This document shows positions 27,710 to 36,525 of a stretch of 64,000 bases of DNA, one piece after another. Made by a program: the position numbers and the translations under genes. The notes beneath the pieces are model-generated. The model ran no database searches and was not told the DNA's origin. It saw only the letters and a program-made list of their open reading frames with translations. Numbering within the stretch: position 1 is the stretch's first letter; each line of letters opens with the position of its first letter. Source of the DNA: Halorutilus salinus. Its GTDB lineage: Archaea > Halobacteriota > Halobacteria > Halobacteriales > Halorutilaceae. The stretch lies in assembly GCF_026242195.1 (NCBI RefSeq), contig NZ_RKLV01000008.1:44896-108895 (forward strand), written 5' to 3'.

Positions 27710-28744
27710 ATGGATGACCTCCTTGTGGATTCGTTCGGACGCGAGACCACCGATATACGTATCTCGCTCACCGATCGGTGCAACTTCGACTGCTTCTACT
27801 GCCACAACGAGGGCTTAGGAGACACACGCGGACCCTCGGAACCCGACGAGAACGAGATGTCGACCGAGAAGGTTCTGCGCGTTGCAGAGGTAGCACACGG
27901 CTACGGTATACGTAACTTCAAGCTCACGGGCGGCGAACCTATGTTACGCGCCGACCTCGATGAGATAATCGAGGGTATAGCCTCGCTCGAAGGTACGGAG
28001 GTGAGCATGACGACCAACGGCACGTTCCTGCCGGGGCGCGCGACCGAACTCGCCGACGCGGGTCTGGAACGCGTAAACGTCTCGCTCGACGCCCTCGACT
28101 CCGACGACTTCCGCGAGATAACGCAGGGCGGTGTCGAACACGTCCTCGAAGGCGTCGGTGCGGCGGTCGAGGCTGGTCTAACACCGCTCAAGCTAAACAT
28201 GGTGATGGCGAAGCCGATGCGCCCCCACCTGCCCGACATGGTCGACCACGCTTCGAGCCACGAAGGTCTGCGCCTCCAGATAATCGAGTACATGCCCGAA
28301 CTCGTCGGCGATGTGGATTACAGGGTCGACATAGACGAGATACACGGCTACCTCGACGAACGCGCAGAGACGGTTGAGACGCGCGAGATGCACGCACGCG
28401 ACCGTTATATCATCGACGGAACCGTTGTCGAGATAGTCGACCCCGTCGAGAACGCCGAGTTCTGCGCAAACTGCCACCGTGTCCGTGTTACGCACGAGGG
28501 CGAGCTAAAAGGCTGTCTCAACCGCAACGACGACCTGATTTCGACCGAAGACGCGTCCGATGAGGAGCTACGCGACGCGTTCGAGCGCGTCGTAGACAAC
28601 CGCGTTCCGTACTACGGCGAGTACATGGTAAGGAACGGAGAGGGAGAATGGGTGCGTAACCCCGACTACGTCGAAACCGCCGAGACGGACGGTGATCACG
28701 AGCTACCTATGGTCGAGAGTCCCGCGCCGCAGGTCTCGGATTGA
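27710..28744 (+). CDS. moaA: GTP 3',8-cyclase
   Basis: MoaA is a radical-SAM enzyme that starts molybdenum cofactor synthesis from GTP, working with MoaC. The SAM cluster Cys are C24, C28, C31 (CNFDCFYC); the second 4Fe-4S site is [20 protein letters not shown] near 248-267. GGEP and SLDALD segments are present. The 344-residue length is normal with a slightly extended acidic C-terminus. It opens a 12.5-kb molybdenum region; moaC lies at its other end. Confidence 0.93.
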   Translation: MDDLLVDSFGRETTDIRISLTDRCNFDCFYCHNEGLGDTRGPSEPDENEMSTEKVLRVAEVAHGYGIRNFKLTGGEPMLRADLDEIIEGIASLEGTEVSMTTNGTFLPGRATELADAGLERVNVSLDALDSDDFREITQGGVEHVLEGVGAAVEAGLTPLKLNMVMAKPMRPHLPDMVDHASSHEGLRLQIIEYMPELVGDVDYRVDIDEIHGYLDERAETVETREMHARDRYIIDGTVVEIVDPVENAEFCANCHRVRVTHEGELKGCLNRNDDLISTEDASDEELRDAFERVVDNRVPYYGEYMVRNGEGEWVRNPDYVETAETDGDHELPMVESPAPQVSD

Positions 28745-28999
28745 ACTACCTCCGCTCACGGGCGGGAAGACTGCGATCTCCTCTACGTCTTCCGTCGGCG
28801 CGTCGGCTTCGACGGGTTCACCGTCCGCGGTCAGGTTGAGATGAGGGCGGAGTTCACCGTCGGTAAAAAGACGTTCTTCGAGCGACGGATACCGCGCGAC
28901 GAGGCTCTCGATAGCCTCACCAACCGTCTCACCCTCCGCTTCGACCGACTGTTGGTCGACGAGTTCACGTATATCCGCGAACAGACGTACGCGTACCAT
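28703..28999 (-). CDS. MoaD/SAMP1-like ubiquitin-fold protein with tail after the diglycine
   Basis: The first 84 residues form a MoaD/SAMP-like beta-grasp protein ending VFPPVSGG, where family members normally stop so that the C-terminal Gly can be adenylated and thiolated. Here 14 more residues follow, and the gene runs 42 nt into convergent moaA. A TAG lies directly after the second Gly codon but one base out of frame (28746-28748). With one extra base the protein would end in GG and not overlap moaA. Either a real frameshift, a processed precursor, or a sequence error. Confidence 0.8.
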   Translation of the reverse strand: MVRVRLFADIRELVDQQSVEAEGETVGEAIESLVARYPSLEERLFTDGELRPHLNLTADGEPVEADAPTEDVEEIAVFPPVSGGSSIRDLRRGTLDHR

Positions 29000-29069
29000 G
29001 GACGGAGTACGCCCGCGGTCTACTTGTAACCGTCGCCAGCTTGATTACGTCCGGCGCGTTACGGGTACC

Positions 29070-29900
29070 ATGAAAGCCGTCTGCGTTGTAGGATCCAGCG
29101 ACTCAGGAAAGACGACGCTCGTCGAACGTCTCGTACCCGCGCTCAACGAACGCGGTGAGACTGCTACGGTCAAGTCTATACACCACGACGTACGCGTCGA
29201 CGAGGAAGGTAAGGATACGTACAGACACAGCGAGGCGGGCGCGGGACGTGTCGTCGGCGTGACGCCCGAACGCCGTTTCAGCTTCTCCGACGTGGAAGAC
29301 AAACTCGACGCCCTCGCAGAGACGCTCGACGACCTCGCCGACGACGGCTACGACTACGCCGTGGTCGAAGGCGGGCGTGACACGACCCTGCCCAAGATAG
29401 CTGTGGGGGAGACCGGCGCACGCAACGTCGTGATGAATGACGGAGACGAGGCGGAGACGCAAGAACTCGTCGATGTCGTCGAGAACGCACCGCGCCGCGA
29501 GACTCTCGGCTCACTCGTCCGGCGCGTTGAGGAGAGCGACGACTCGGAACGTGCGGGTGCAGTCGCAACCTTCACGGGACGCGTGCGCGAGGAAAACCTC
29601 GAAGACGCGCGTACGACACGTCTCGAATACGAGAAGTACGACGACGTCGCCGACGACCGTATGGACGCGATACGCGACGACATCGAGTCACGCGAAGGCG
29701 TCTACGAGGTCGAGATGTACCACGAGACGGGCGTCGTGCGCGCAGAGGAGGACGCCGTCCATGTCGTCGTGCTCGCGGGTCACCGCGCCGAGGCTTTCAG
29801 CGCAGTCGAGGACGCGATCAACCGTCTCAAGGGCGAGGTACCTATATTTAAGAAGGAGGTTACGGAGGACGGCGAGTTCTGGGTGCACGACCGACCGTAG
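29070..29900 (+). CDS. MobB-MoaE fusion, molybdopterin synthase catalytic subunit with GTPase domain
   Basis: The ATG at 29070 (276 aa) is chosen because MKAVCVVGSSDSGKTT is the MobB P-loop opening. Residues 1-145 form MobB (GTP-binding helper of cofactor delivery). Residues about 150-276 form MoaE with GRVREE, LEYEKYDD, HRAEAFSAVEDAINRLKGEVPIFKKE; the final KKE holds the catalytic Lys. MoaE with MoaD adds sulfur to cPMP. This domain order is known in haloarchaea. It is divergent to the MoaD-like gene. Confidence 0.9.
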   Translation: MKAVCVVGSSDSGKTTLVERLVPALNERGETATVKSIHHDVRVDEEGKDTYRHSEAGAGRVVGVTPERRFSFSDVEDKLDALAETLDDLADDGYDYAVVEGGRDTTLPKIAVGETGARNVVMNDGDEAETQELVDVVENAPRRETLGSLVRRVEESDDSERAGAVATFTGRVREENLEDARTTRLEYEKYDDVADDRMDAIRDDIESREGVYEVEMYHETGVVRAEEDAVHVVVLAGHRAEAFSAVEDAINRLKGEVPIFKKEVTEDGEFWVHDRP

Positions 29901-29939
29901 CGGCAAGCTTTTACACCAAAACGCCATACCCGGTACAAG

Positions 29940-30419
29940 ATGGAACGAAGACGGCTTCTCAGACTTGCGGGTACAGCGATCGCAACGGGTACGGCGGGCA
30001 TCACGGGATGCCTCGGCGACGGATCCGGCGAAAACGACACCGACAACCAGACGGATCAGGGTACGGACGCCAACGAGACGGCGGACGAAGGACCTCAGGA
30101 CTACGTCGAGGTGACCGCGGGACCCGAAGGAAGATGGGCGTTCGAACCGGAGGAGGTCGAGGTCACCGTCGGCGGTACGGTCGAGTGGTACTTCGCAAGC
30201 GGCGGTCACAACGCCACCTCCGACCCCGACGCCCATTACAAGTGCGAGAACCCGGAGGGTGCGGAGCCGTTCAGGTCGTACGAAGGCGACAGCCATCTCT
30301 CCGTGAACAGTGTAGACTCAACCTTCAGCCATACGTTCGAAACAGCCGGTGAGTACACATACGTCTGCGTCCCTCATGCGACACGGATGGTGGGGAAGAT
30401 TACGGTCGTCGACGAATGA
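29940..30419 (+). CDS. Halocyanin-like blue copper lipoprotein
   Basis: This 159-residue exported protein has an Arg-rich N-terminus (ERRRLLRLAG), a lipobox with Cys24, an Asp/Asn/Thr-rich linker and a cupredoxin domain (55-159) with ligands H90, C143, H146, M150. It is anchored on the outer face and carries electrons. Lying 81 nt before a sulfite-oxidase-family enzyme on the same strand, it is a plausible electron acceptor of that enzyme (inference). Confidence 0.87.
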   Translation: MERRRLLRLAGTAIATGTAGITGCLGDGSGENDTDNQTDQGTDANETADEGPQDYVEVTAGPEGRWAFEPEEVEVTVGGTVEWYFASGGHNATSDPDAHYKCENPEGAEPFRSYEGDSHLSVNSVDSTFSHTFETAGEYTYVCVPHATRMVGKITVVDE

Positions 30420-30499
30420 CGGACGCGTAAGTACACCGACGTACAGCTACGTACTCCGGGGGAAGCTTTATGTGCCTGTGAGAGAATTAACCGTTAGTT

Positions 30500-31984
30500 A
30501 TGTCGCAGAAAGGTAAGTCTAAGACGTCTAAGTCTGATAGGAGCAGATACCTCGACAGACGCAGATTCCTCGCGGCGTCCGGCGCTGTAGCCGGCACGGG
30601 GGTTCTGACGGGCTGTCTCGGCGGCGGCGAACCCGCCGAGAACGAGACGGACGGTAACCAGACGGACGAAGATACCGGAGGTAACGAGACTGATACCGAC
30701 GACGGAGAGCCGGAACGCGGTACGGTTGCGTACCTCGAACAGAAGTATCCGGGTCTCGAAATACTGTCCCCCGAACCCGAGAACGCACAGGCGGGTGCGA
30801 GGGAGGTTTACGACGACCAGTTCATAACGCCGCGCGAGGATCACTTCATACGTAACCATTACTACTCGCCCGACGTGACAGCCGAGGACTGGACGCTTAC
30901 GCTCGTCATGGGAGACGAGGAGATGGAGATGTCGATGGATGAGATAATGAACGACTACTCGACCGAGACCGTCACGCACACGATGCAGTGCTCGGGTAAC
31001 GGTCGGTCGTACTTCGAACCCGAGGTCGCGGGTAACCAGTGGCACTACGGTGCCGTAGGCAACGCCGAGTGGACGGGCACGCCGCTCAGTGACGTTCTTG
31101 AGGACGTGGGAGCAGACACGGGAGAGGGCATGTGGCTCCGCGCTACCGGTGGCGACAACCCTGAGGGCGAGGACTACTTCACACGGTCGATACCCATGAG
31201 CAAGGTGATGGACGACTGCCTCCTCGCCTACGAGATGAACGGCGAGCCGATGAACATGGAACACGGCTTCCCTCTCCGTATTCTCGTACCCGGATGGTAC
31301 GGCTGTAACAACGTCAAGTGGCTCGACGAGATAGAGGTCATGGACACGATGGTCTTCGGTCCCGACTGGGAGGCGCGTCCCGAACCGTACACCGAAGCCG
31401 GACAGGAGTACGACGGAACCGGACAGCGTACGCACACACACTGGCAACAGTACTCGTACCGTATCGTGCCCGAACAGGACGAACGCGCCCTCCACAACAG
31501 ATCCATCGGTACCTTCGACACACGTGACCAGATGGAGAGCGAAGAGATACGTAACGTCTACATGTACGACCAGATGGTCAAGTCGACCATCGGGACGCCG
31601 GGCGAGGACGTAACCGTGTCACCCGACGACGACGGTATGATAGAGGTGTTCGGTGTGGCGTGGGCAGGCGACGACTCCGTTGAAACAGTCGAAGTCTCAC
31701 CCGACGGCGGAGAGAACTGGCAGGAAGCCGAACTCGTTGCCGACGACCGCGAAGGTCCGTACTCGTGGACGATGTTCCGTTACATGTGGGAAGCAGAACC
31801 CGGCGACTACACGCTCGTCTCACGCGCGACGGACGAACAGGGTCGTACACAGCCACGCGAAATCGCAGATCAGGACGAAGGTCTCCGTGGTATAGAAAAC
31901 GACCTGTACCCGTGGGACAGCGGCGGATACGGCATGAACGCTTACACCCCGCTCGGTGTCGAAGTGACGGTTGAAGAAGCCTGA
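30500..31984 (+). CDS. Sulfite-oxidase-family molybdopterin oxidoreductase, Tat-exported lipoprotein
   Basis: This 494-residue enzyme has a Tat motif DRRRFLA (19-25), lipobox Cys39 and an acidic low-complexity linker. The Mo-pterin domain has the thiolate ligand C164 in TMQCSGNGR and the FPLRILVPGWYGCNNVKW stretch. A C-terminal dimerisation domain (about 365-494) follows. It acts outside the membrane, folded with cofactor before Tat export. Natural substrate unknown (sulfite or another oxyanion/organic). A TTTATG box lies about 30 nt upstream. Confidence 0.88.
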   Translation: MSQKGKSKTSKSDRSRYLDRRRFLAASGAVAGTGVLTGCLGGGEPAENETDGNQTDEDTGGNETDTDDGEPERGTVAYLEQKYPGLEILSPEPENAQAGAREVYDDQFITPREDHFIRNHYYSPDVTAEDWTLTLVMGDEEMEMSMDEIMNDYSTETVTHTMQCSGNGRSYFEPEVAGNQWHYGAVGNAEWTGTPLSDVLEDVGADTGEGMWLRATGGDNPEGEDYFTRSIPMSKVMDDCLLAYEMNGEPMNMEHGFPLRILVPGWYGCNNVKWLDEIEVMDTMVFGPDWEARPEPYTEAGQEYDGTGQRTHTHWQQYSYRIVPEQDERALHNRSIGTFDTRDQMESEEIRNVYMYDQMVKSTIGTPGEDVTVSPDDDGMIEVFGVAWAGDDSVETVEVSPDGGENWQEAELVADDREGPYSWTMFRYMWEAEPGDYTLVSRATDEQGRTQPREIADQDEGLRGIENDLYPWDSGGYGMNAYTPLGVEVTVEEA

Positions 31985-32045
31985 GACAGAGACCGCCGAA
32001 CTGCCGTAAGGTAGAAACGAACCCCCTTTCTCCCCCCTTCTCTTC

Positions 32046-32615
32046 CTACCCCTCTCCGTCTTCCTCTTCCTTTTCCAGACTCGTAGCCTTCCCTTTCTTC
32101 TTCTCCCATGTCCTCGCGCTTTCGTCACCCGGTTCGCCGTGTACGTCGAGTAGCTTTATTTCGAACTCGACGCGTTTCCCGGCGAGTTCATGGTTGAAGT
32201 CAACCGTCACCGTCTCGTCGTCGATCTCCGTAACCCAGCCACTTCTTCCGTCCTGTGTCGTCGCAAGTTCGCCCACCTCTATATCCGCGTCGTCGAAGAT
32301 CTCGCGCGGGAACTCTACGACCTCCTCGGGATCGCGCCCCCCAAACGCGCGTTCGGGTTCGACCTCGACCACCTTCTCGTCGCCTCTTTCCATCCCCACC
32401 ACGGCTTCTTCGAGACCCTCGATGACGTTCCCCTCGCCGAGGCGTAGTTCGAGGGGCTTGTAGTCACGGTGGTCATGGTAGATACCCTCGTCGAGCGCAA
32501 CATCGACGTTCGTCGTGTCGAAGATCTCGCCTTCCTCTTCGCCCTCCGCGATACGTCCGACGTAATGCAAGATAGCGACCTGTCCCTTCTCTGCGGTCGG
32601 GTTTTCGTCCGACAT
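32046..32615 (-). CDS. FKBP-type peptidyl-prolyl isomerase (SlyD-like)
   Basis: This 189-residue protein has an FKBP domain split by an insert-in-flap: GEIFDTT..LELRLGEGNVIEGLEEAVVGM, then ERAFGGRDPEEVVEFPREIF and FNHELAGKRVEFEIKLLDV. The insert and Lys/Glu-rich tail are typical of archaeal SlyD-like FKBPs, which act as folding helpers. It ends a minus-strand block that begins at moeA, 2 nt after the cupin-MoaB gene stop; no role in molybdenum use is demonstrated. Confidence 0.88.
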   Translation of the reverse strand: MSDENPTAEKGQVAILHYVGRIAEGEEEGEIFDTTNVDVALDEGIYHDHRDYKPLELRLGEGNVIEGLEEAVVGMERGDEKVVEVEPERAFGGRDPEEVVEFPREIFDDADIEVGELATTQDGRSGWVTEIDDETVTVDFNHELAGKRVEFEIKLLDVHGEPGDESARTWEKKKGKATSLEKEEEDGEG

Positions 32616-32617
32616 CC

Positions 32618-33439
32618 CTACCTCCTCACCAGACCGAGTGCGTGTCCTACCTCGTCGAGGGCTAACGATACGCCCGTCTCGACGGCGTTGGCGCTACCCG
32701 GAAGGGAGAAGACAACCGAGTCGCCGACGACGCCCGCGGTTGCGCGCGAGAGGATAGCCGCGGTTCCGACCTCCTCGACGCTCCTTCTACGGAACTCCTC
32801 GCCGAAACCCGGGATCTCCTTGTCGAAGACGGGGCGCAACGCCTCTACGGTAACATCGTCGTCGGTGAGTCCCGTACCCCCGGATGTAAAGACGGCGTCG
32901 CAGTCCTCGACGACCGTCTCTACGGCGTCACGTACGGCGTCGGCGTCGTCGGTTACGATACGGTACTCGGCAATACTGTGTCCCTCGTCTTCGACGAGTT
33001 CCCGCGCAACGTCACCGCTCTCGTCGCCGGAGGCGTCGCGCGACGACGAAACAGTGACGAGACCGATATCGAACGAGGCGGTGTCCTCTCCGTGCGCGTG
33101 GTCGTGGGAACCTTCTTCGGAGGTTGCCGCAGGATGCGGAGCCATGAAGACGAGTATACGTGTCCTCTCAACAGCCTCGACGCCGTGTTCGTCGCCCGCA
33201 CCCGCGAGTACCGCCTCGCCTTCGGATACCTCCATCCTTTCGTCGCCGACCCTGACGGTCGCCTCGCCTTCCAAGACGTAGTAGAGCTTGTCCTCGTTGC
33301 CGTGGACGTGCGTTTCCTGAACCTGACCCGGTTCGAACCGGTAGACGTCGGCGAAGAAGTTCCCTGTCTCGAACAGGTTGGTCTTGGCGAAGCCGTCGTC
33401 GTCGAAACCGCGTACCTTCGTTACGTCTGATACTTCCAT
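32618..33439 (-). CDS. Cupin-MoaB/MogA fusion protein
   Basis: Residues 1-105 form a cupin barrel with metal-binding HVHGNE (H44, H46, E49) and H85. A His-rich linker (GSHDHAHGED, 110-119) leads to a MoaB/MogA domain (122-273) with FTSGGTGLTDDDVTVEALRP and FSLPGSANAVETG. MoaB-type proteins adenylylate molybdopterin before metal insertion by MoeA. Fusion to a cupin is not an arrangement I know; the cupin and His-rich linker might bind a metal or small ligand. Followed by FKBP, preceded by the MoeA genes. Confidence 0.85.
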   Translation of the reverse strand: MEVSDVTKVRGFDDDGFAKTNLFETGNFFADVYRFEPGQVQETHVHGNEDKLYYVLEGEATVRVGDERMEVSEGEAVLAGAGDEHGVEAVERTRILVFMAPHPAATSEEGSHDHAHGEDTASFDIGLVTVSSSRDASGDESGDVARELVEDEGHSIAEYRIVTDDADAVRDAVETVVEDCDAVFTSGGTGLTDDDVTVEALRPVFDKEIPGFGEEFRRRSVEEVGTAAILSRATAGVVGDSVVFSLPGSANAVETGVSLALDEVGHALGLVRR

Positions 33440-33469
33440 GCCCTCGAAACGTCGTGGAGCGACTTATGT

Positions 33470-35281
33470 TTAGCCCCGGAGAGGCTCTCCCGCTTCGTCG
33501 GGTACGCGGTACCCGTCGGGCTCCTCCGCACCGCGTAACGAGTTGAGGAAGGCGACGACGCCGTCCTTGTCGCGTCTGTCCTCGGCTACGAGTATGTCGA
33601 CCGACGACCAGCCCGACGGTTCGAAGCCCGCGTCGAGGTCTAATGCGACATCCTCTCCCACGAAGGCTGAGTCCACCTTACCCGACGCGACGGCGTTTGC
33701 GGCACCGCGCTCCGACCGGAAGACACGTGTCTCAGACTCCGGGTTCCGTTCGTCGAAAAGCTCGCGTAAGGCGTAGCCGTCGGGAAGGACGCCGAAGACA
33801 TCGCCTTCTGGGTCGCCGACGTAGCCTACGCGACGGTCGTAGCCACGGATGCGAACCGCCTCGTCTACACCGAGAGCGTCAAGAGCCTCTTGTGACAGAC
33901 CGATGGCGGCGACATCGGCGACGCCGTCACGTAGACGCTGTGCGCCCGCGACCGAACCCGTCGGAAGCCACCGTACGTCGTCCTTGTGCTGTTTCAGAGC
34001 AGAGTCGAGGAAGCCGTCGCGCTCACCCGCTCCGAGAAGCGCCGGGGGTGTCGCACCGCCGAAGAGTTCGACTTCGACCAACTCGCCCTCGTCTATGTAG
34101 TTGGTCGAAGGTTCGACGTTTACGATACCGTCTGCGCGCGTTAGTGAGGTCGTAGCCCCGCTCCCCTTGTCGACGGAGTAGGCGAGCGTCGTCCCGTCAC
34201 CGTCCTCCACGAGACCCACGGGTAGAAGCCGCGTACGTCCGCCCTCGACGCGTACCTCGTCGGCGACGCGCGCACTTCTTCTGAGACGTTCGTCTTCACC
34301 CCCGCCCGCGGCGTCACGTAACATACCCTCGACGAAGACACGGAAGACCGAAAGGGCGCTTATAGGGTTCCCCGGAAGACCCACGAACGGCGTACCGTCG
34401 AGCTTTCCGAAGACCGTGGGACGTCCCGGCTTGAGGGCGACGCCGTGTAACAGAAGCTCGCCCTCCTGCTCTATGACACGGTAGACCACGTCCTCGTCGC
34501 TCGCGCTCGTGGAGCCGCTCGAAAGAACGATGTCGCAGTCGGAGGAGGCTTCGCGCATCGTATCCACCATCGCCTCGTAGTCGTCGCCCACGTGGTCGTA
34601 TACGACGGCTTCGCCGCCCGCGTCCTCAACCGACGCCGCGACCGAGAACGTGTTGACGTCGTGAATCTGACCTTCTCCGAGCGCGCCTCCGGGACGGACG
34701 AGTTCGTCGCCCGTGCTGACAACACCGACGCGTGGGGATGCGTAGACAGGGAGTGTTTCGGAGCCGACGGCGGCGGCGAGACCTATCTCGCGTTGCGACA
34801 GCGTCGTCCCTGCACGGAGAGCGACCTCGCCCGACGCGACATCCGAACCCGCAAACATAACGCTGTCCGCGGGCGCAACCGCCTTCCGTACGTCGACGGT
34901 GTTGCCGTCCGTCTCGGTTCTCTCGACGGGAACGACCGCGTCCGCACCTTCGGGTATAGGAGCACCGGTCGCTATCTCAGCCGCCTCGGCTTCGCCTACC
35001 TCCACCTCCGGCGGTTCGCCCGCCGAAACGGAGCCTACCACGGTCAACGTCGCCGGCTCCGCCTCACCGGCACCGTACGTATCCTCGGCACGGACGGCGT
35101 ATCCGTCCATGAGCGACCTGTCGAAGCCCGGAACGTCGACCGACGCCTTGACGTCCTCTGCGAGTGTGCGTCCGCGCGCGCCGACGAGGTCGACACGTTC
35201 TACGCTCCTTTGGGGAGTCAGGTCGTCGGCTACGCGCGCCGCCTCTTCGGTAGACGCGAGGTCACGGAACTCCTTCCTCAT
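33470..35281 (-). CDS. MoeA fused to periplasmic-binding-protein-like domain
   Basis: Residues 1-400 form MoeA (molybdenum insertase): DRSLMDGYAVRA near 55, VLSSGSTSASDEDVV in the catalytic domain and GLPGNPISALSVFRVFV. Residues about 410-603 form a PBP-like ligand-binding domain (LGAGERDGFLDSALKQHKDD onward), an architecture known in archaea and some bacteria and thought to sense Mo/W or a related ligand. Its ATG directly follows the stop of the second moeA (TAG-ATG), so both are co-translated. Confidence 0.88.
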   Translation of the reverse strand: MRKEFRDLASTEEAARVADDLTPQRSVERVDLVGARGRTLAEDVKASVDVPGFDRSLMDGYAVRAEDTYGAGEAEPATLTVVGSVSAGEPPEVEVGEAEAAEIATGAPIPEGADAVVPVERTETDGNTVDVRKAVAPADSVMFAGSDVASGEVALRAGTTLSQREIGLAAAVGSETLPVYASPRVGVVSTGDELVRPGGALGEGQIHDVNTFSVAASVEDAGGEAVVYDHVGDDYEAMVDTMREASSDCDIVLSSGSTSASDEDVVYRVIEQEGELLLHGVALKPGRPTVFGKLDGTPFVGLPGNPISALSVFRVFVEGMLRDAAGGGEDERLRRSARVADEVRVEGGRTRLLPVGLVEDGDGTTLAYSVDKGSGATTSLTRADGIVNVEPSTNYIDEGELVEVELFGGATPPALLGAGERDGFLDSALKQHKDDVRWLPTGSVAGAQRLRDGVADVAAIGLSQEALDALGVDEAVRIRGYDRRVGYVGDPEGDVFGVLPDGYALRELFDERNPESETRVFRSERGAANAVASGKVDSAFVGEDVALDLDAGFEPSGWSSVDILVAEDRRDKDGVVAFLNSLRGAEEPDGYRVPDEAGEPLRG

Positions 35282-36484
35282 CTACGCCTCCCAGAGGAGA
35301 GCCTCGACATCCTCGCCTGACGCGTACCCCTCGCGCTCCTCAGGCGTGACGACGAAGCCGTCTGCGCGCGCAACGCTCGAAAGAACGCCCGCCCCTTTTG
35401 TACGCACGGGGCGCGCGACGCGTCCTTCACCGTCCTCGTCTATCTCGACACGCGTGTACGTTCTTGCCCCTACGTCGGAAGCCACCTTTCCGTCGAGTGT
35501 ACAGATGCTCGTCGGCTCAGGCGCGCCGTCTACTCCGAGAAGGGCACGTACACCGCGGCGTACGAACTCGAAAGAGTTGACCACGCAAGAGACGGGGTAT
35601 CCGGGGAGTATGACTGTGGGCGTCTCACCAACGACACCGAATCCGACGGGGTGACCGGGCTTGACGGCGACGCCGTGGACGTGCATCTCACCGATACCGT
35701 CGACGACGTCGGCGAGAAGGTCGCGGTCGCCTACGCTCGAACCCCCGATGGTGGCGACGAGGTCGGCTTCCGCGCCGGCGTCTGCGACCGCTTCACGTAA
35801 GGCTTCCTCGTCGTCCGGGACTATCCCGTGGACGGTCGGATCGCCGCCCCATCTTTCGACGTACCCCGCCACCATGGGCGCGTTCGTACCCACCACCTCA
35901 CCCGGCTCAGGCTCGCCCCTGACGACCTCGTCGCCCGTCGGTACGACGGCTACGCGCGGCTTCCTCCGTACGTCAACATCCCCGACACCGACGGAGCGCA
36001 GAACGCCGACCGTGCTGGGACGTAGACGCACACCCTGATCGACCACGGTTTCGCACTCCTCAACGTCCTCACCCGTGTACGCGACGTTCTCACCCTTTGA
36101 AGCCGCGACCGAAACCTCGACAGTCTCGCCGACCTTCCGCGTATCCTCGACACGGACGACGGCGTCCGCGCCGTCGGGAACAGCCGTCCCGGTATGAACC
36201 TGCGCCGTCTCGCCATCTTCCACCTTTCCGCACCCCTCCACGGCGTCCAGACGCGCCGGTGAGTCGCGCGCGGCTCCGTGCGTGTCGACGGCGCGCACCG
36301 CGTAGCCGTCCATGGCGGAGCGGTCGTAATGAGGAACGGGTCGTTGGGCGACGATCTCCGAGCCTGCAACGCGCCCCGTCGCTTCGTCCAAGCCGACCTT
36401 CTCGCACCCCACGGTACCGAACAGAGGTAGAAACGCGTCGAGCGCCTCGTCAAGACGGACGTTCTCACGGAATCCCTGTTGCAT
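35282..36484 (-). CDS. moeA: Molybdopterin molybdenumtransferase MoeA
   Basis: The 400-residue form from ATG 36484 is supported by an ATAAATAC box 28 nt upstream; a longer frame to 36529 would overlap the wtpC end. Motifs: PHYDRSAMDGYAVRA, ATIGGSSVGDRDLLADVV, and LPGYPVSCVVNSFEF. It inserts Mo or W into adenylylated pterin. Two MoeA copies in tandem are common in archaea and may separate Mo from W. It heads the operon moeA, moeA-PBP, cupin-moaB, FKBP. Confidence 0.92.
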   Translation of the reverse strand: MQQGFRENVRLDEALDAFLPLFGTVGCEKVGLDEATGRVAGSEIVAQRPVPHYDRSAMDGYAVRAVDTHGAARDSPARLDAVEGCGKVEDGETAQVHTGTAVPDGADAVVRVEDTRKVGETVEVSVAASKGENVAYTGEDVEECETVVDQGVRLRPSTVGVLRSVGVGDVDVRRKPRVAVVPTGDEVVRGEPEPGEVVGTNAPMVAGYVERWGGDPTVHGIVPDDEEALREAVADAGAEADLVATIGGSSVGDRDLLADVVDGIGEMHVHGVAVKPGHPVGFGVVGETPTVILPGYPVSCVVNSFEFVRRGVRALLGVDGAPEPTSICTLDGKVASDVGARTYTRVEIDEDGEGRVARPVRTKGAGVLSSVARADGFVVTPEEREGYASGEDVEALLWEA

Positions 36485-36508
36485 ACGCGTCTTACGCGAA
36501 CCGACCGG

Positions 36509-36516
36509 ATAAATAC
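36509..36516 (-). promoter_or_regulatory. TATA box of the moeA operon
   Basis: ATAAATAC (minus strand GTATTTAT) is centred 28 nt before the moeA ATG at 36484. It lies just before the 3' end of wtpC, so the moeA operon has its own promoter separate from the transporter genes. Confidence 0.5.
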
Positions 36517-36525
36517 GACGGTGGT

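Noticed and set aside
29437..30114. 225-codon plus-strand frame within mobB-moaE
   Set aside because: Out-of-frame reading of the MoaE part and halocyanin leader; Arg/Thr-rich with no motif.
30494..31495. 333-codon minus-strand open frame opposite the sulfite-oxidase-family gene
   Set aside because: Shadow frame: the plus-strand gene has motifs, a Tat signal and acidic composition; this one has none.
33331..33350. tRNA T-arm-like GGTTCGAACC in the cupin-moaB gene
   Set aside because: No acceptor or anticodon stem pairs around it; chance palindrome inside a coding region.
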